Assembly (NCBI GenBank): GCA_013398055.1
Contig: VZRS01010750.1
Span: 372,001-436,000, forward strand
Length of the DNA: 64,000 nt
From: Ifrita kowaldi
Taxonomy: Eukaryota > Chordata > Aves > Passeriformes > Cinclosomatidae
Direction: 5' to 3'
A program made the translations under genes and the position numbers. Shown in pieces: positions 11,054 through 24,319 of this stretch. The notes under the pieces were generated by a model. It ran no database searches, was not told the DNA's origin, and worked only from the letters and a program-made list of their open reading frames with translations. Every line of letters starts with the position of its first letter. The stretch's first letter is position 1.

Positions 11054-12945
11054 CTGAGCTTTTAGAGTTTAGTTAGTTTAGGTAAAAGGTTGGGAAATGT
11101 TGCTCAATGTCTTTGTTCCAAGTTGACAGCACAGATTAAATTAACATACAGAAAACTATCTCCCCAAAGTGCAGCAACTTGTCTACTGTCTAACCTGATG
11201 TCTCCTCATGTATGTCTAACCACCAAGCTAAGCTCAAACATGTGAAACAATGTTCTTAATTATTTTTGTTCTATTAATTTTGCTATCAGCAAGTAAGAGT
11301 TCTGTCCCATCTCTTATCCTGAACTGTAGCCTGAATGTTGCAAATAAAACAGCTATTTGATTTGGGCTACTATTCAGGCTAACATTGAAACTTTCAGGTA
11401 ATACTTTACTTCAGAACTTCTAGAAGGTACAGTATTCCCCATCTAACCACAAAGCTAAAACACTCTTCATGCTCCTGTCACTTCCAAACAATGTAATTTC
11501 TGGTGGCTTTGACAGATACAGTCTTGCTCTTCTCATATCCAGCCAGAACTGCTGCTGAAAGAAATAATCGCCTTAGCTCATCCCTTTATCCATGTAATTC
11601 CTCACTTTGCATCTCTCCAATGTCTCCCATCTCTATTCTGGCTCTGTACACACTTTGCCTTCATTTTCAAATCCTTTATTCCTATCCTGTCTTGTTTTCA
11701 CTTAGCTTTTAAATGTCATTTCTCGCCTCTGCCTAATAAAGAATTCTGGTTCTACTACTTTTTTTTTAATACAAACCCTGTTTTGCTTTCCCCACATGTC
11801 ACTGTTTCTCTCAAATCCATCCAAAAGAGAGGTACAGCAGAATAGCTCCTGTTACTTCATGCTGCTGGTATGCTGTGCCTGCTCCTATCATGCTTCTCCT
11901 GTACTTAGTATTTCTCCCTGTTAGTTCATGTCTAGTCTTGCATTTCAGTTCCAGTTTCTTCAGCACAGATACCTTCCTCTTGCTGTGTTAGGTTAGTAGT
12001 TGACACCACTGTCCCTAAAATCAGGCACTCCTAAAATCCCTGCAGCATGGCTCCCAACAACTGTCCTTACCCATGCTTCCTGTGGGCGTGGAAGGGTTGT
12101 GGAGCCCATCTTCTCTCCTTCCAGCTGAAAATCTCAACATGATGTCAGTCATGATAGATGGTGCATTTTGTGACACAGACAGCCTGCCATTAGGACAAAC
12201 TCATTTCACTGAACTGTCTGATGGTAATGACTTTCAGTGACAGACTGACCTAGGCTGGCTCAAGTCAGCATACTGGAGGTGAAAGGCTTCATATTCCATT
12301 ACCAGGACTCTGAGCCATCAAGTCTGCTCCATCCCACCCCTACTTAATCTCTATTGATAGACTTGGTAGCATTTTCCTAACTGCCCTCATCCATACAGAT
12401 GTCTGCCGTTGTTTTGTTGATGTGGTCAATCAATACTACATTAAATGTTACCTTCAGTTTACCCTTAATTGTCTAATGTGATATTTTCATTATTCATACA
12501 ACTATGCCATTAAATTATGCATTCCAGATTAAAAGAATAAAAGACTTGTTTACATTATTATTATTGCTCTGGCATCAACTTTTGGATTTCTGTGTAAAAA
12601 ATTAATCTCCTATCGGAGGGGGAAATGGGGAGTGACAAGCTCTAGCTCCTGTTGCCTCTGGGACGTAATTATGCTTGCAAATACAAAACCAGAAAAAATC
12701 ATAAGCTTAACACAGTAGACACTCTTGAAAGTTTCATCTCAGCATGAAGCTATGTTTTAATTATTATTTTTGTCTGCATTGTTGAGATCGACAGTGCACC
12801 AACTAGAGTAAGTGCTTATCCTAGTTAATTCTTCATGAGACTTATGTCGCAGGAAGATGCATTTAATTTATTTCCTTTTGCTTTCCTTAAGCTGGCACAG
12901 ACTAAGTGGTTATCTATAAACATTCCACAAAGGTTTTACTACTTT
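11054..12945. other. Non-coding stretch
   Basis: AT-rich with no recognisable exon or mobile element. A moderately GC-richer patch at about 12.03-12.35 kb has no long frame and no family resemblance that I can support. Confidence 0.55.
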
Positions 12946-13008
12946 GGGGCCAGATCCAAAGCCTGTTGAGTCAATTTGAAGTGTCAAAGGTCTTTGGAAC
13001 AGGGCCTA
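12946..13008. repeat. Relic of an ancient palindromic repeat (GGGCCAGATCC...CATTGA type)
   Basis: The segment opens with 'gggccagatccaaagcc', continues 'tgttgagtcaatttgaag' and closes 'tttggaacagggcc'. The ends are imperfect inverted repeats around a decayed CATTGAAGTCAATG-like core. I recall this pattern as an old interspersed repeat seen in birds, crocodilians and turtles, but I cannot give its database name. Similar cores occur at 29.09, 29.49 and 55.27 kb. Confidence 0.5.
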
Positions 13009-13160
13009 TTACAAGATAGAAGTAAGCTGTGATTTGTTTGAAGAACAAAAAAAGGAAAAAATCCTTATTTATATTGTACAATATTAACAGATTTCCTATA
13101 TGATAGAGGTTTTCCATTCTTATGGAGCATATTTGAACACTTAGACATCCCCACTCAAAT

Positions 13161-13193
13161 GATAATTATATATATATACATGTATATATACAT
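13161..13193. repeat. AT-rich microsatellite (TA)n
   Basis: Alternating TA/TACA tract, largely self-complementary around ATACATGTAT, so it could extrude as a hairpin. A neutral microsatellite is the simplest reading. Confidence 0.8.
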
Positions 13194-13959
13194 CCACGCT
13201 ATCTATATGTTTATGTCATGGTTCCAACTGAAGATCGATAGCATTATAATAAAATCTTTTTCTGCTACAATTTCTGCTTGCAGATATTAATCTGTGTAAC
13301 ACATATAGTTGTTATACCTGGACAACTGTCATCTCTGTTGCGGGAGAAGATTTTCTTATTTACTGATTTAATTGGGTAATTACAATGATGTATTTCATAT
13401 TGGGGAAAATAGCATATTTTGAAAATTCCTGTGACACTAGTTTGATTCATTTTATTTTAAAAAGCTGACCTGCTAAGTATCAGCATAATAGTTACCTATT
13501 ACAGGATCAAACAAAAAGCTCAGCTTCCAAGAATGAATGTGGGTTTTGCAATGACAAAATAAACCTAAGAAATGCTCTGCCTCCAAATATTAGTGTGGTC
13601 ATCCAGGAAACAAAAACCTATTTACAATTTTATAAATTATTTGTAATATAATTTGGAATCCATATTTTCTGCATTGCATGATAGTGCTCTAAATTACTAG
13701 GCTGATACAGTTCTCCTGAGTTTCCCACAGAAATCTCCCACAATTCGTATGAATAATAAAGTATTCTATTAAGTCTGAACTTGAACTTAAATTTCTCCCA
13801 TCACAGATGTGTGCCTTGAGTGAACTGTGCACCATCCCCCTTTCTACAGTACTGTCCCAGTAGCTAATAGGGAGTTGAACACATCAGTAGGATAAACAGA
13901 GAGCTTTTTGTCCTACACAGTTATCCAACAGCAGAAGCCTTAGGACCCTCTCCTGGCAA
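13194..13959. other. Non-coding stretch
   Basis: AT-rich, without a recognisable gene or repeat. Its largest frame (61 codons on minus, 13265-13450) is unremarkable. Confidence 0.55.
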
Positions 13960-14215
13960 GGGTGGGACCTGAAATCTCTTCTTTGTTTTGAATGGAGTAG
14001 AAAGAGGGGAAGTGCTCCAACCTTTCCTTTCTTTTTTACCCCGGTCTCTGGGACCTGTGAATATGAAGGCCCATTTTGCTAGTGAAGACTGAGGCAAAGG
14101 TATCCCTTCAGTACTTCAACCTTTACCATGTCCTGTGTAACCAGAACCCCTATCTCACAAAGAGCTCACATTTTCCTTGTCCTCCTTTTGTCACCTAAAC
14201 ATACTTGCATGTTTT
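13960..14215 (-). mobile_element. CR1 LINE internal fragment
   Basis: The plus strand follows the reverse complement of the CR1 ORF2 region upstream of the reverse-transcriptase core: 'ggtctctgggacctgtgaa', 'gaagactgaggcaaaggtat', 'cagtacttcaacc', 'ccatgtcctgtgtaaccag' and 'cctccttttgtcacc'. It is in minus orientation, lacks the 3' end and carries many substitutions and stops, so it is an old, broken piece. The left boundary is uncertain by about 60 bp. Confidence 0.7.
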
Positions 14216-15869
14216 GTTCAGGATGTGCTTTGACACTGAGGTCATGGCACATGCCCTCTAACCATCTAGAACAGTGTGTCCACATGCCAACAACCTGTCA
14301 GTAATCTTCCTAGTGGGTGATGACTCGTGCTTCAGGAAGCTTGAACCACATTTGGGAATAGTTTGGCAGAGAGCTGGCCAAACCAATGCTGTGTGACTTC
14401 GTAGCTACTTAGTAGCACAGGTGATCAAATGCAAGTGCCCAGGATCAGCCTTTGGCAGGGTTCATTGTACTTCTGTCTCTGTGTTACCAGTCAAGAAAGA
14501 AATCCTGAAGTCACTGAAAGCTGAAAACTTCAGCTCAGAGCCTGAAATCAAAATAGAATAATCATAATTGCTTAGAATGGAACTGAGGACAGAACGAAAA
14601 AGAAGTCCTTATTATACCACAGTATGTATCACTATATCCTGTCACCCTGTCTCAGGAAAGACACCTAAAACCTAAAAGCATTACAGAGGTGGGTAACAAG
14701 AAGGATCAGATTTGGCAGCTGAAAAAGAGATTAAACAGATGAACAGTCTTCATCCTGGAAAAAAGATAACTTGAGAAAGTAATTTCTTGCAGGGTGTGTA
14801 AATAAGGAGCAATTGTTTGCTGCTTCCCAAATCTAAAAAAGAAGAGGACAGCAAGCGAGAAAAAACCAAACCCAGGCAGCAGGTTAAAAACAGAGGTCTT
14901 TGCTGGACTGTGGATCTGCTTTCTTGCTTTGCCTTCTCTGTGGTGATCAGTGGACCCAGTTATCTCCCACGCTCCACCCATCATGACTGATGCTGTGGGT
15001 TTGGGTCCTGCTGGTGAGGGCAATTCCTGCCCCGCAGCTGCCTCCAGCTCCTGGCCAATGTACCTTGTAGATGAGCCCTGCTATTGTTCCATTCTGACAG
15101 TAAATTCTTAATTTAGCCAGAAATTCCATACCTCAGTGTATGGTGAAACGCTATATGTATAGATTTGCATCTTGAGTGGATAAATATGACATTCATTTTA
15201 CAAATCTTTTTTACAAAAGATTTCCTGTTAATGTTACTGCCACCAGGGTAGCATTTATATTCTAGTTAGTGGTTAAGGCTACTTGGAAATAGTTCTTCTC
15301 ATTTAATATTTCTTTAATGTGGACAGTGTTAAACTTTTATATCATTTATAAATTTTATGGACAGTTGACAAAATGATTCAATTAAATGATTACATGATAC
15401 AGACCAAAGTAAGTATGGCTCCTACAGAGGTTTGTCTCACTCCTCATGACATGTATTTCAGAGAGAGTTTAGTTTGTCACAGACAGCAGTACAAGGGTGT
15501 CTGCATTCCCCAGATTCATAGTTTACAGTCAGAAGTGAGTGTTAGATCATTTGATCAGATCTGTATATGCTGTGCTATGAAAACTTGTCAACTCACTGTT
15601 GTGCTGAGTTTTGCTGAGCACGGGGACACAAGTCAGAACAACATGTGTTGTACATTCTCCAAAGGAGCTGTGGAAATCCAGAGATGGAGAGTTAGATGTT
15701 TTTCTGCTGTGGTTTGTTCCTATGGTTAATCTAATTTAATTAAGATCAAAAAAACCAATAAATAATAGCCAAAAAAAGCTGTTCCTAATATCTCATCTGA
15801 ATCTATTTCATTCCCTCTTTCAGCCATTGGCTCTTCTTCTGTCTCCATCTGTCAGAGAAGTTCTCAGCA
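14216..15869. other. Non-coding stretch
   Basis: No recognised gene. Frames of 105 codons (minus, 14706-15023) and 118 codons (plus, 15373-15729) match nothing I know, and their lengths are within chance expectation for this window. Confidence 0.5.
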
Positions 15870-15990
15870 TCTTTTCACTGGGAAGGTGCTTATATACTGT
15901 AATCAGACCACAGTCTAACCCTACTTTTAATAAACTGAGATTTGGGAAGTTTTGCTAAGATTTTTTACCACTAGGCATTTCCTTCTGCTC
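15870..15990 (-). mobile_element. Probable old CR1 relic
   Basis: The run 'gggaaggtgcttatatactg', then 'aatcagaccacagtctaacc' and 'taaactgag' follows the reverse complement of older CR1 subfamilies in the region near the 3' end. Divergence is high and the boundaries are soft. Minus orientation. Confidence 0.4.
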
Positions 15991-17453
15991 TCACATAATT
16001 TTTACAGCTGTCTGCCTAATTTATCAAAATGCTTTCCAAAATACAGATGATAGAAGTGCATGATTTATTCCAAAAATGATCCCATCAGTGACAAATTCAG
16101 AATTAAAACATGTCATTAACCCTGGAAGTTACTTTATTTCATGATTTTATATCCAACAACTAAGCATGTACTTTGTCAAAGCTTTGCTTTGGCAAGCTGC
16201 TTGGAATCATTTGGAAGCAGTGACCATAATAGTTTCAAAACATTGGTTTTCAGAATAAAGATTTCCATCCTTCTAAGTATCACTTGTAATTCTTTGTTTG
16301 GCTTAATTTGAAATGGTTTAATGGTTCCACAGCAGCAGTGGATTCTTATCACGCTTTTAATTCCATCCTCAATGTTATTTGCTATTGGCCAACCTTTTTG
16401 TTCTCATTTTTTTACCAAAAATGAGTTTATATTCCTAACTGGAGCTTTGGCAAAAACTTTAAAGCATGTGGCTCACTGTCATTCCCAGAAAAACCTTATT
16501 AGAAGTGTATCTTCAATAATGGCTATTTTTTGTTTTCACGTTCTATTTCCTAATATCTTTTATGTGTGCTCTGTTGATTTGTTTCTAGGAAAGTCACCCT
16601 TCACCATTTCTTCCCATGAACACAAGTGGACTGCCAAAATTCCCTAGTAAGTTTAATAACAAATTAGCAATTAGAAAGCAAGTCTTTTAGCTTGACAGCC
16701 TCTGCCTACTGAATGGGGTGTGCTGTGACTACAGGCCACTGATGTGTGAGAGCAACTTCCAGACTGTCCCCTTGATCGTGTTTGCTGCTGGTCCTTTTCC
16801 GCTGTTGGGAGGGATGACAGCAGAAGTGGTGGCAAGTGCTCTGCAGCCACGCAGGCACCAGCTCACTCGCTGTGTGTCTGGCATGCTGCTCCTGGCAAGG
16901 CTGCCTGCCCATCCCAACACCTTTTCCCTTTGGTAGTGATTGACACAAGACAGAAGGAACCTTCCTAGAAAGATCCTGGCATCACCTGTGAGGGAAAACA
17001 GATGGGATTTTTACACAGCCTGAATTCAAGAATAATGTGGATGCTTTTTCTGTCAGCACTTCAAACCACTAAAGCAAGTACAGACACAACCCATGTTTCC
17101 TGGCTGGCCACGTGTCCAAAGATGTAAGGTAATTAGGTCCTGAATTCCCCTTTACTGAGATATGGCTTTGTGGGTTTCACTCTCGCCTGTGTCTAAGTGT
17201 TGTCAAACGCAGAGTTTGGACACTGAATTAAAAGAGCATAGTGGTAGACGGCATTCATGGAGAGCATCCCTGTTCTCCTCCTTGTTTTGCAGTGGTAGAA
17301 TAAGACTGGAGGAGTAAGAAGCTGGAACTTCCCAAACCTTGCAAATAATTTCCAAGCACTGTCCCAGTTAACTGAGACAATACTGAACAAAATGATGCAG
17401 CTTCACACTGTAATCTATCCTGTCTGCTGTATAGTGAGGCCCTTCTTGATGCT
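15991..17453. other. Non-coding stretch
   Basis: No recognisable gene. A 108-codon plus frame (16321-16647) and overlapping frames at 16706-16948 on both strands have no family resemblance. GC content is somewhat higher around 16.7-16.95 kb. Confidence 0.5.
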
Positions 17454-17459
17454 GTCTTC
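17454..17459. repeat. Left target-site duplication of LTR
   Basis: GTCTTC directly precedes the LTR 5' TG. The matching hexamer on the right is GTCTTG (17848-17853), with one mismatch in six. Confidence 0.55.
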
Positions 17460-17847
17460 TGTCGGGGTACACTATGTGGTGATAGAGAGATAGGCCCTGA
17501 AGGCCGGAGAGAGAGCCTCTTTCCTGGGCCTGTGGGTGACCCTGGGACTGTATCCAGGTCACCGGGGATGGGCAGAAAAAGGATTGTGAGTTTGTGGACA
17601 GGGATGGACCTGTGAGAGGTGATGGTTGTAGTTTGTGACCTTATAGGGTATTGTTTACCTGTTACCAGAATAGGCAAAATCTGTGCACTACCCCAGGTGA
17701 TTGGGGGACACTGTGGTGAACATCTTTCCTGTTTATATGATGTTATATCCTGGGTGTGCTGGTATTTAGGGGAATTCTGGCTGCGCAATAAACGACTTTG
17801 CATCTCCGTCTTGTGTGTGGAGTCCATGCCCATGTGTAATCACTGCA
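17460..17847 (+). mobile_element. Solo LTR, ERVK-like (388 bp)
   Basis: The element starts TGTCGGGGTACAC and ends CACTGCA, so it has TG...CA termini. A canonical AATAAA at 17787-17792, within a 'gcgcaataaacgactttgc' context, lies about 55 bp from the 3' end, as expected for the R/U5 part of a retroviral LTR. TATA-like AT runs lie upstream (for example 17731-17750). Flanking hexamers GTCTTC/GTCTTG look like a 6-bp target duplication with one later mutation, and 6 bp is the usual size for ERVK-type elements. No internal gag/pol sequence adjoins it, so it is most simply a solo LTR left by recombination. A 192-codon minus frame across it (17255-17833) is not considered a gene. The class is inferred from duplication length, not from a database match. 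Confidence 0.65.
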
Positions 17848-17853
17848 GTCTTG
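17848..17853. repeat. Right target-site duplication of LTR
   Basis: GTCTTG, pairing with GTCTTC at 17454-17459. Confidence 0.55.
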
Positions 17854-20045
17854 CTTTAATGGCTGCATTGATTTTATTTTTTTTTTTAAAATGAGATTTG
17901 TATCAGAATGATCTAAATGTAAGCTAAAATTACCTCAAAAGGATGTTCAAGATTAGTATAGCCGAAGCGAGCCATCTTTTCAATATCTTTATTCAAATAA
18001 AACATGTACCAAAATGTATGGCAGCCAGATCTGACTGGAGTTGCTTCAACATATTTTGTAAATGTATTGTTACTAATACTGATAGTAATAATGATATGTT
18101 GAACTGTGCATCATATAAATCTACAACAAGAAACATATTCTTCGCCTGAAAATATCTGAAAAGGAGCTTCATGTAACACTATGAGCTAGCTTTCAACAAC
18201 TAAAAAGTGGACACAGTTTCAGAGGGGGCCCATTAGCTTCCAAGGAGCTATTTAAAGATGTCAACATCAGTTGAGGATAATATATGAAAAAATGCCCCAT
18301 TACATAATAAGAAGCTATTTCTTCAACATCAGATGTAAAAACACTCTTGAGTAGCTCAAAATAACTGGAACATTCATGGTTCAAGCCCAGAATGTATTTA
18401 TAAATAAAAAACTGGTTTCTCAAAAGATGAGGAATTAGGATTAACTTTCTACTGGGAAATCTCTTCCAGGATAATTGAATTCTGTAGTGACAAAGAGAAA
18501 GTACATGCAAATAATTAATTAGCAATAATTCAGCATGGAGAATTATTACTTACTCTACATAATAAGGCAAAAAGGTAGTATAGCTGGAAACACTTATTCT
18601 TAGTTATGAATATTTCAGTAGATATTATTCTTTCATCCAGTACCTATTATCTTCATTCTTATTGAAATGTTATTAATTCCAGGGTTACATGCAAAAATTC
18701 TCATCCTGCAAACATTTATGTATATGCTATGTATTATATGATCTAGTGCTAAGTTAAGAAAAGTTCTAGCTTCAAGGGACTTCAGTTCCCAAACTCTTCT
18801 TTTAAAAATCAGCTTAAAATAAAAACATTTTTTCCTTCTTAACAGACTGAACATTTTAATGTTAGCAGAATAAATAATAAATTAATGTGACAGGAGGTAG
18901 GATAAGTATGAAGACTGAAATGCTGCATTTACAGCTCTAACGTGTTTTGAGAAAAATCTGATCAAAGGCATTTTATGAACAGAAATTTTCTATTTCCCTT
19001 TTGGGGTAAATTGTCTTTACTGTGCAAAGAGGAGTACTACTGGGAGCAGAGAATCTTTTTTTGAAATCTGTTTTTCTAGAATGATTGCTTTACTTTTTCA
19101 GTTTCGTAGCTGTTAGCCTTTTTCTAGCACTAATCATGCAAGTGATGTCATAAAAAGTAACTTTTTGTATAAGTTTTAATCACATATATTTCAAATCTCA
19201 AGTAGGCTGTTCAGACAAAACACTGCTTAGAAGACCCTATTATACCATGCAGTAGTGTGTGATGAGGAGATGCTACATTTATTTTAGGAGAGAAAGAAAT
19301 CTGTATTTCATTTGTTACACTGCTAACTTCACTTTAGGTAATTGCATTCAGCTTTATTATTGCCCAGAGCAATAACTGATTGTTAGTTATTGAAGTCTGA
19401 AATGATTTTTCTCATTTCCCAGGGGAATCTGGAGATTTACATGGTGCACAGCAGTAACTAATAGATATAATCTGGTCATAATGTAGCCCTATAATGTGTT
19501 ATTTACTTGTTGAGAACATGGATGTTGAACATTTTAACATTTCCTCAAGAAGTGTTGCAGATTTTACTCATGATATGTGAGCTTTAAGTGTGTAGTACTC
19601 TTATTTTCACAATGGTTGCAATGCCAGCAACCATTAGGAGGTTTATAAAACACTGGGAGCACACACCTGTACTTACCCAGCTGCACATGAACTTGAACAC
19701 ATTTTATCCTCAATTTCTAAAATGTACAGACATGAGTTTAAAATAAGCTGTGGTAAGTAAATTTCATCAACAAAAGGTACTCATGAGTTTGACTTGGAAT
19801 ACTGTGGAAAGGTGATTACATTGAGACAGAGAAAGGTTTTTATGGAGCAGAGCTTGCTTTTCTTGCTCTCCTTGGAATTATTTGTATCTATTTCGGTAGC
19901 AGTGTATATGCAACCCGGAGTATTTTAAGTAGCTGTGTGCATTGTTTTATGAATGTCTCGTGCTACTCTGTAGCAAAAGGACATTGAGGGTGTGCAGTCA
20001 CAAGCAAAATGTCCCTGGATGTATTCTAGAAGTATCAAATGTTTT
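17854..20045. other. AT-rich non-coding stretch
   Basis: No recognisable gene, RNA or repeat. The largest frame is 110 codons on minus (18193-18525), with no family resemblance. Confidence 0.55.
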
Positions 20046-20085
20046 AAAGATGGGATTGGGGTGCCTGAATTTAGGCATCTAATGC
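20046..20085. repeat. Possible ancient repeat relic (GTGCCTGAATTTAGGCATCTAA type)
   Basis: A short palindromic pattern, 'ggtgcctgaatttaggcatc', resembles an old sauropsid interspersed repeat built from TTAGGCACCTAAA-like arms. It is very short, so chance is possible. Confidence 0.3.
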
Positions 20086-23000
20086 TATTTTGCATGCTGT
20101 GGTGTATGAAGATCCCGCCACCAAGGACCAGCAATATAAGGCACAGAGCCTGCAGGATATTTTGCCTTCGGAAGCAGCCAAGTGAAGTACCTTAGAGCCC
20201 ATCAGGTGTTTTGTGACACACCTCTGTAGTCAACAAACTAACCTTCTGAAAATCTCCTGCATTTATTCAGTGCCCAGAACAAGGGACCCCAACCCAACTC
20301 TGACTTTCTTTAAGGCAGTAAAATAAACCTTAAACAGCAATTGCTTTGAACACATCAGTTCTATGGCACATATGTCTGCCATTGAAGCCACATTCAGAAA
20401 TGGAGTCTTAGAGAAAGAAGAAGAAACTGCTGTAAACTTGGGTTCATTCTGGCTGTCATAGTTAAAATGCTCTATTTTGAGGTTACAGTGAAATGAACTG
20501 TTAATGTTAGATAAACAAACCAGTAACATGAAGTAAAGCAATCTTAACCTAATAATATATAATAACAATGCAAGTATGTTATACATTATACTCAAGTAGA
20601 TAAAATACCAACTGCTGATTGTATAATAGTGGTAAACATGTTTTATTAAAGTAGGTTTTCCTTTCCATCAAATATGAATGTTTTATGAAGGTTTCAAAGT
20701 ATTCCTCATGGAAACATTAAGGAATCTGTTCTTCTCTCAGTCCTCGGGGGATTTTGTGACTGTTATTCACATTAAATCTAATGAGAATTACTGACATAAA
20801 TACCTGGTGCATCAAGAGGCATCCAGGCTCTTAATCCTTATCATCATCATCATCCTTTCTTCACAGGCTCCACCTCTTCCCAAGCTGCTGCTGCTTCCAT
20901 TCCTGGCACTCATTTCCTCATACAAAAACATTCCTGCTAATGTGGGAGCAAGCACCTTCTTTAGTGAGGAAGATTGCTTGAGGAAAATCCCCCTTCTTGA
21001 CTAAGTGTGGTGTGTGTTTTCTTTTTGTGCTAGAGACAGTCCCTATTCCACACAGCCAAGATCTGGATGCTGTTTTAAAGTTTTATTGGGATCTGTATTG
21101 GATGGGGAGGGAATCAGAGCTATTTCTGCTCTCTGGATTCAACTCCAGACTGTTTATTGTCAGAGTGGAAGATGAAAGGCAAGAGAGAAGGAAGAAAGCA
21201 GTAAAGTGAGGACTGCAGGAGAAAAGGAGGGGGAGTGAGAAAGGACAGGATGGGCCTGTGCTCTGATAAAAACAAAATATACAGTTAAGAGTTCAAAGCC
21301 ATTCCTTCCCAAACAGCAGTGAGAAAGAGCAAAATAAATTAAATACAAGCAATACCATCCTCCCTTGAAACACCAACACTTACTGTACTCCCTCCCTCTC
21401 AAAACACAGAGCAAACAGCCAGATCTGTGTCCTGGAGTTAAGTGTCACTTTAAAGCCTACAATAGCTGTTCAACATGAGATGTTCAACTGACAGTACCCA
21501 GAACCCACTCTGTCTCAAAGCACAATCCAGAAGGAAGGTGCTTCATTTGTTCAAGTCTTCCAATGCTAGCCTAGATTCACTGCTTCATCTGCATCTGCAC
21601 AAACTATAAATAAAATCACTTGAAGCAAAACGACCGGGTTCCAGTGGGTAGTCTTACATATTATGCTGTGATGGATCACTGCCGCTAACATGTACTAAAA
21701 ATGTCACATTTCATGCTAAAGCCATATATCAGGTAACTCCTTCACTGGACCGTTAGCCAAGGCCACATACATAATCACTAACAGATTATGTCTTGAATTT
21801 TTTTTTAAGGATTTTAGTCAAAATTAAAATGACTTAATCTCTCCAAATCTTGTAGTGCCATTCATTTTCCTGTATCTTTATTCTGGTCTGTTTCATTGTT
21901 GTGCTGTGCTCTCTGCTAGTTCTTTTTCCTCTCCCCAGTCACCTCCATGAAATTCTTCCCTCCATTTTGTCCCTGCACTTGGGTATTATAGAAAGGTCTT
22001 GGGTTAAAGAACCTTTCAAACTTCTAATGCTGGCTGTTACAGCATTACTTCTGTCCTTGCTAATCCCAACTCTCACATATTGTCCCTTTTAAATTATATC
22101 AGGTGCTTTTTGATAGGATTTGTTTCTTGTAAGTAAAAAAATCTATACAGAACTAGAAGATAAGCTTTTGAGAACTTGTCATACAATAGCTTACCTCATG
22201 AATTTACTTTCTCTAATTGTTGTCCTTGTACAGTTTCTCCTATAGCCGCACACATGTGCATCTGGCTAGTTCAGAACAGCAGCTCTCAGTCCCTAATCAA
22301 AGTCCTCTTTTCTATACTGATTACAAATCCACCATTATGTGTTTGTCATAGCCCTCTGCACACCAATATTGGGTTCTCTTCTGATGAGACCCTTCCTCAA
22401 GATTCATCAGCCGTGTTCCAGAAGAATTAGGTGAACATGGAACAGACAAGGAAAAGCTTTGGATGCTCATGTAAATAAGATACATTTTGTATGGCAGTGG
22501 AATAGAAGACTTGGAGTTTGCTGGGATACATGCCCAGGGAATGGGAATGCATGGTAGGAAAACATTTAAGCTAGATGATAAAGCTAGTCAAATAGCAAAA
22601 GGAATATGGTAATACTTTTATGAAAGAGTAATACAATGATAACACTCACCATGGATGACTTTTATTTTATTACTAAGAAGATTTCTAACCATTTGAGAGC
22701 AGAAGGACTGGAGTACCTTTCAATGGAAGCATTTATAGCAAAAAATCTGACTCTTTTTAACACAGGCATTAAGGAAAGGGCCTGGTGTCATGCTTGGATA
22801 GCCTAGGTGCTTGGATAGTGATCCAGGGATTTTTACTGTTCCTTGCTTATTTTCACTGACGTTGAAAACATACCTGTGAATTACTACATCCCTTTCTAGG
22901 GTGCTGTATAAACAATTACTTCTGCTGTATGGCTTTATGTTGCTGCTTTCCAGTTTATTCAAAGTGCTGCTAACATTTCCTCCTCTGAACATATCTACCT

Positions 23001-24319
23001 GATAAAATCAAAGTAACATTTTTGCATTTCAATTGTATTTGAACAATTGACTTAATTTAGTGGTCTTGTTTAACTTCATTACTAAGCAAAGAAGGAATCA
23101 AAATGCATTATTCTTGCTAATATCTTAAAGAACTGACACTCTGACTTGGTAAAACCAATTTTATTGGAGTCCCAACAAACTGTTAGATAAATATGTCAAT
23201 ACTGTACATACCCTCTTTGGCTTGCAACCATGTACCTGTTTTGGACAGATTAACTCAGCAAATAAGGCAAGTACACGTTAATCGTATTGACTGTTAAGTG
23301 CATAACTTATCAAGAATATATACAATAAATAGATTACATTATCAATAAAGAAACCAAGACCTATTAAAATCAGCTTCTAAAAGTAACTGTTTCAGTGCTT
23401 ACTACTGTTTGATACTCTCAGACTGTGTGTTAAGAGCAATTATTGGCTCCTGCATTTCCAGAAGACACTTCCTTAGGAAAACTGTTTTCTTTCAGAGGCA
23501 ATGGAAGTTTCCACCATTCTGCTTTTCTATTAAAGGCTGACAAACAGGTCATCACCTGCTAAACATGCTTATGGAACTAGAATGGGAAAAAGTCCTCCTG
23601 AATTGAGTTTATAGTTCTTTATGATACTAGTAATTTTTGCTGCTGTCCTAATTTCTCAGAAATTGTTTTAATATCTTCTCACATCCTTTTCCCACACCTT
23701 TCTTCAGGGTTTGCACTGAAATATCCCCATGTGTTTCCTGACATATTCCATAAGGACATCTGCTGTGAAGACCTTTATAAGAACACTCAATAAAAATTGC
23801 CCTAGACTTTGCGACAGATTCTAACACCCCATCTGATACAAAGCCTTTGGTATGGTCTTCCATTAAACAACTCAGGACAACAAGATACTTCAATGGTGAT
23901 GATAGGGAAGCCACTGCAATATTCTGGTAATATTTTACAGATTGGTAAGCTTTATTAGTAATTAGTGATGTATTTGGCAAGGTGGGAGCCACCACAGCGG
24001 GATACAAGTGCTTTCAGGGAAGAAACATCACTGTCCCTGGGTACACGTGGTAGACATTCTGAACCATTTGTACACAGGCTGTTACATAGTCTTCCTCCCA
24101 TGTTTTACCTCTTAGGCTGCACTATTTGTTTATAGCATGAGATTGCAGTTCTTATAATTTTTAATTGACCACTTTACAAAGAAAAATGAACTACACAAAA
24201 ATGATGTTTTTCCAAGCTTTCGGGGATTATTACATGACCTTGTCAATTCCTGCAGGATAACAAAACCCAATGTTTTGCAGTTAAAGTGAGAGTTTTTCCC
24301 TGTTGAAAATTGCGTGTTG
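20086..24319. other. AT-rich non-coding stretch
   Basis: No recognisable gene. Largest frames are 119 codons on minus (23648-24007) and 110 on minus (20263-20595), without known motifs. A small ATC repeat sits near 20837-20850. Confidence 0.55.

Noticed and set aside
17255..17833. 192-codon minus frame
   Set aside because: It runs antisense through the solo LTR and its flank, with no domain or homology I recognise.
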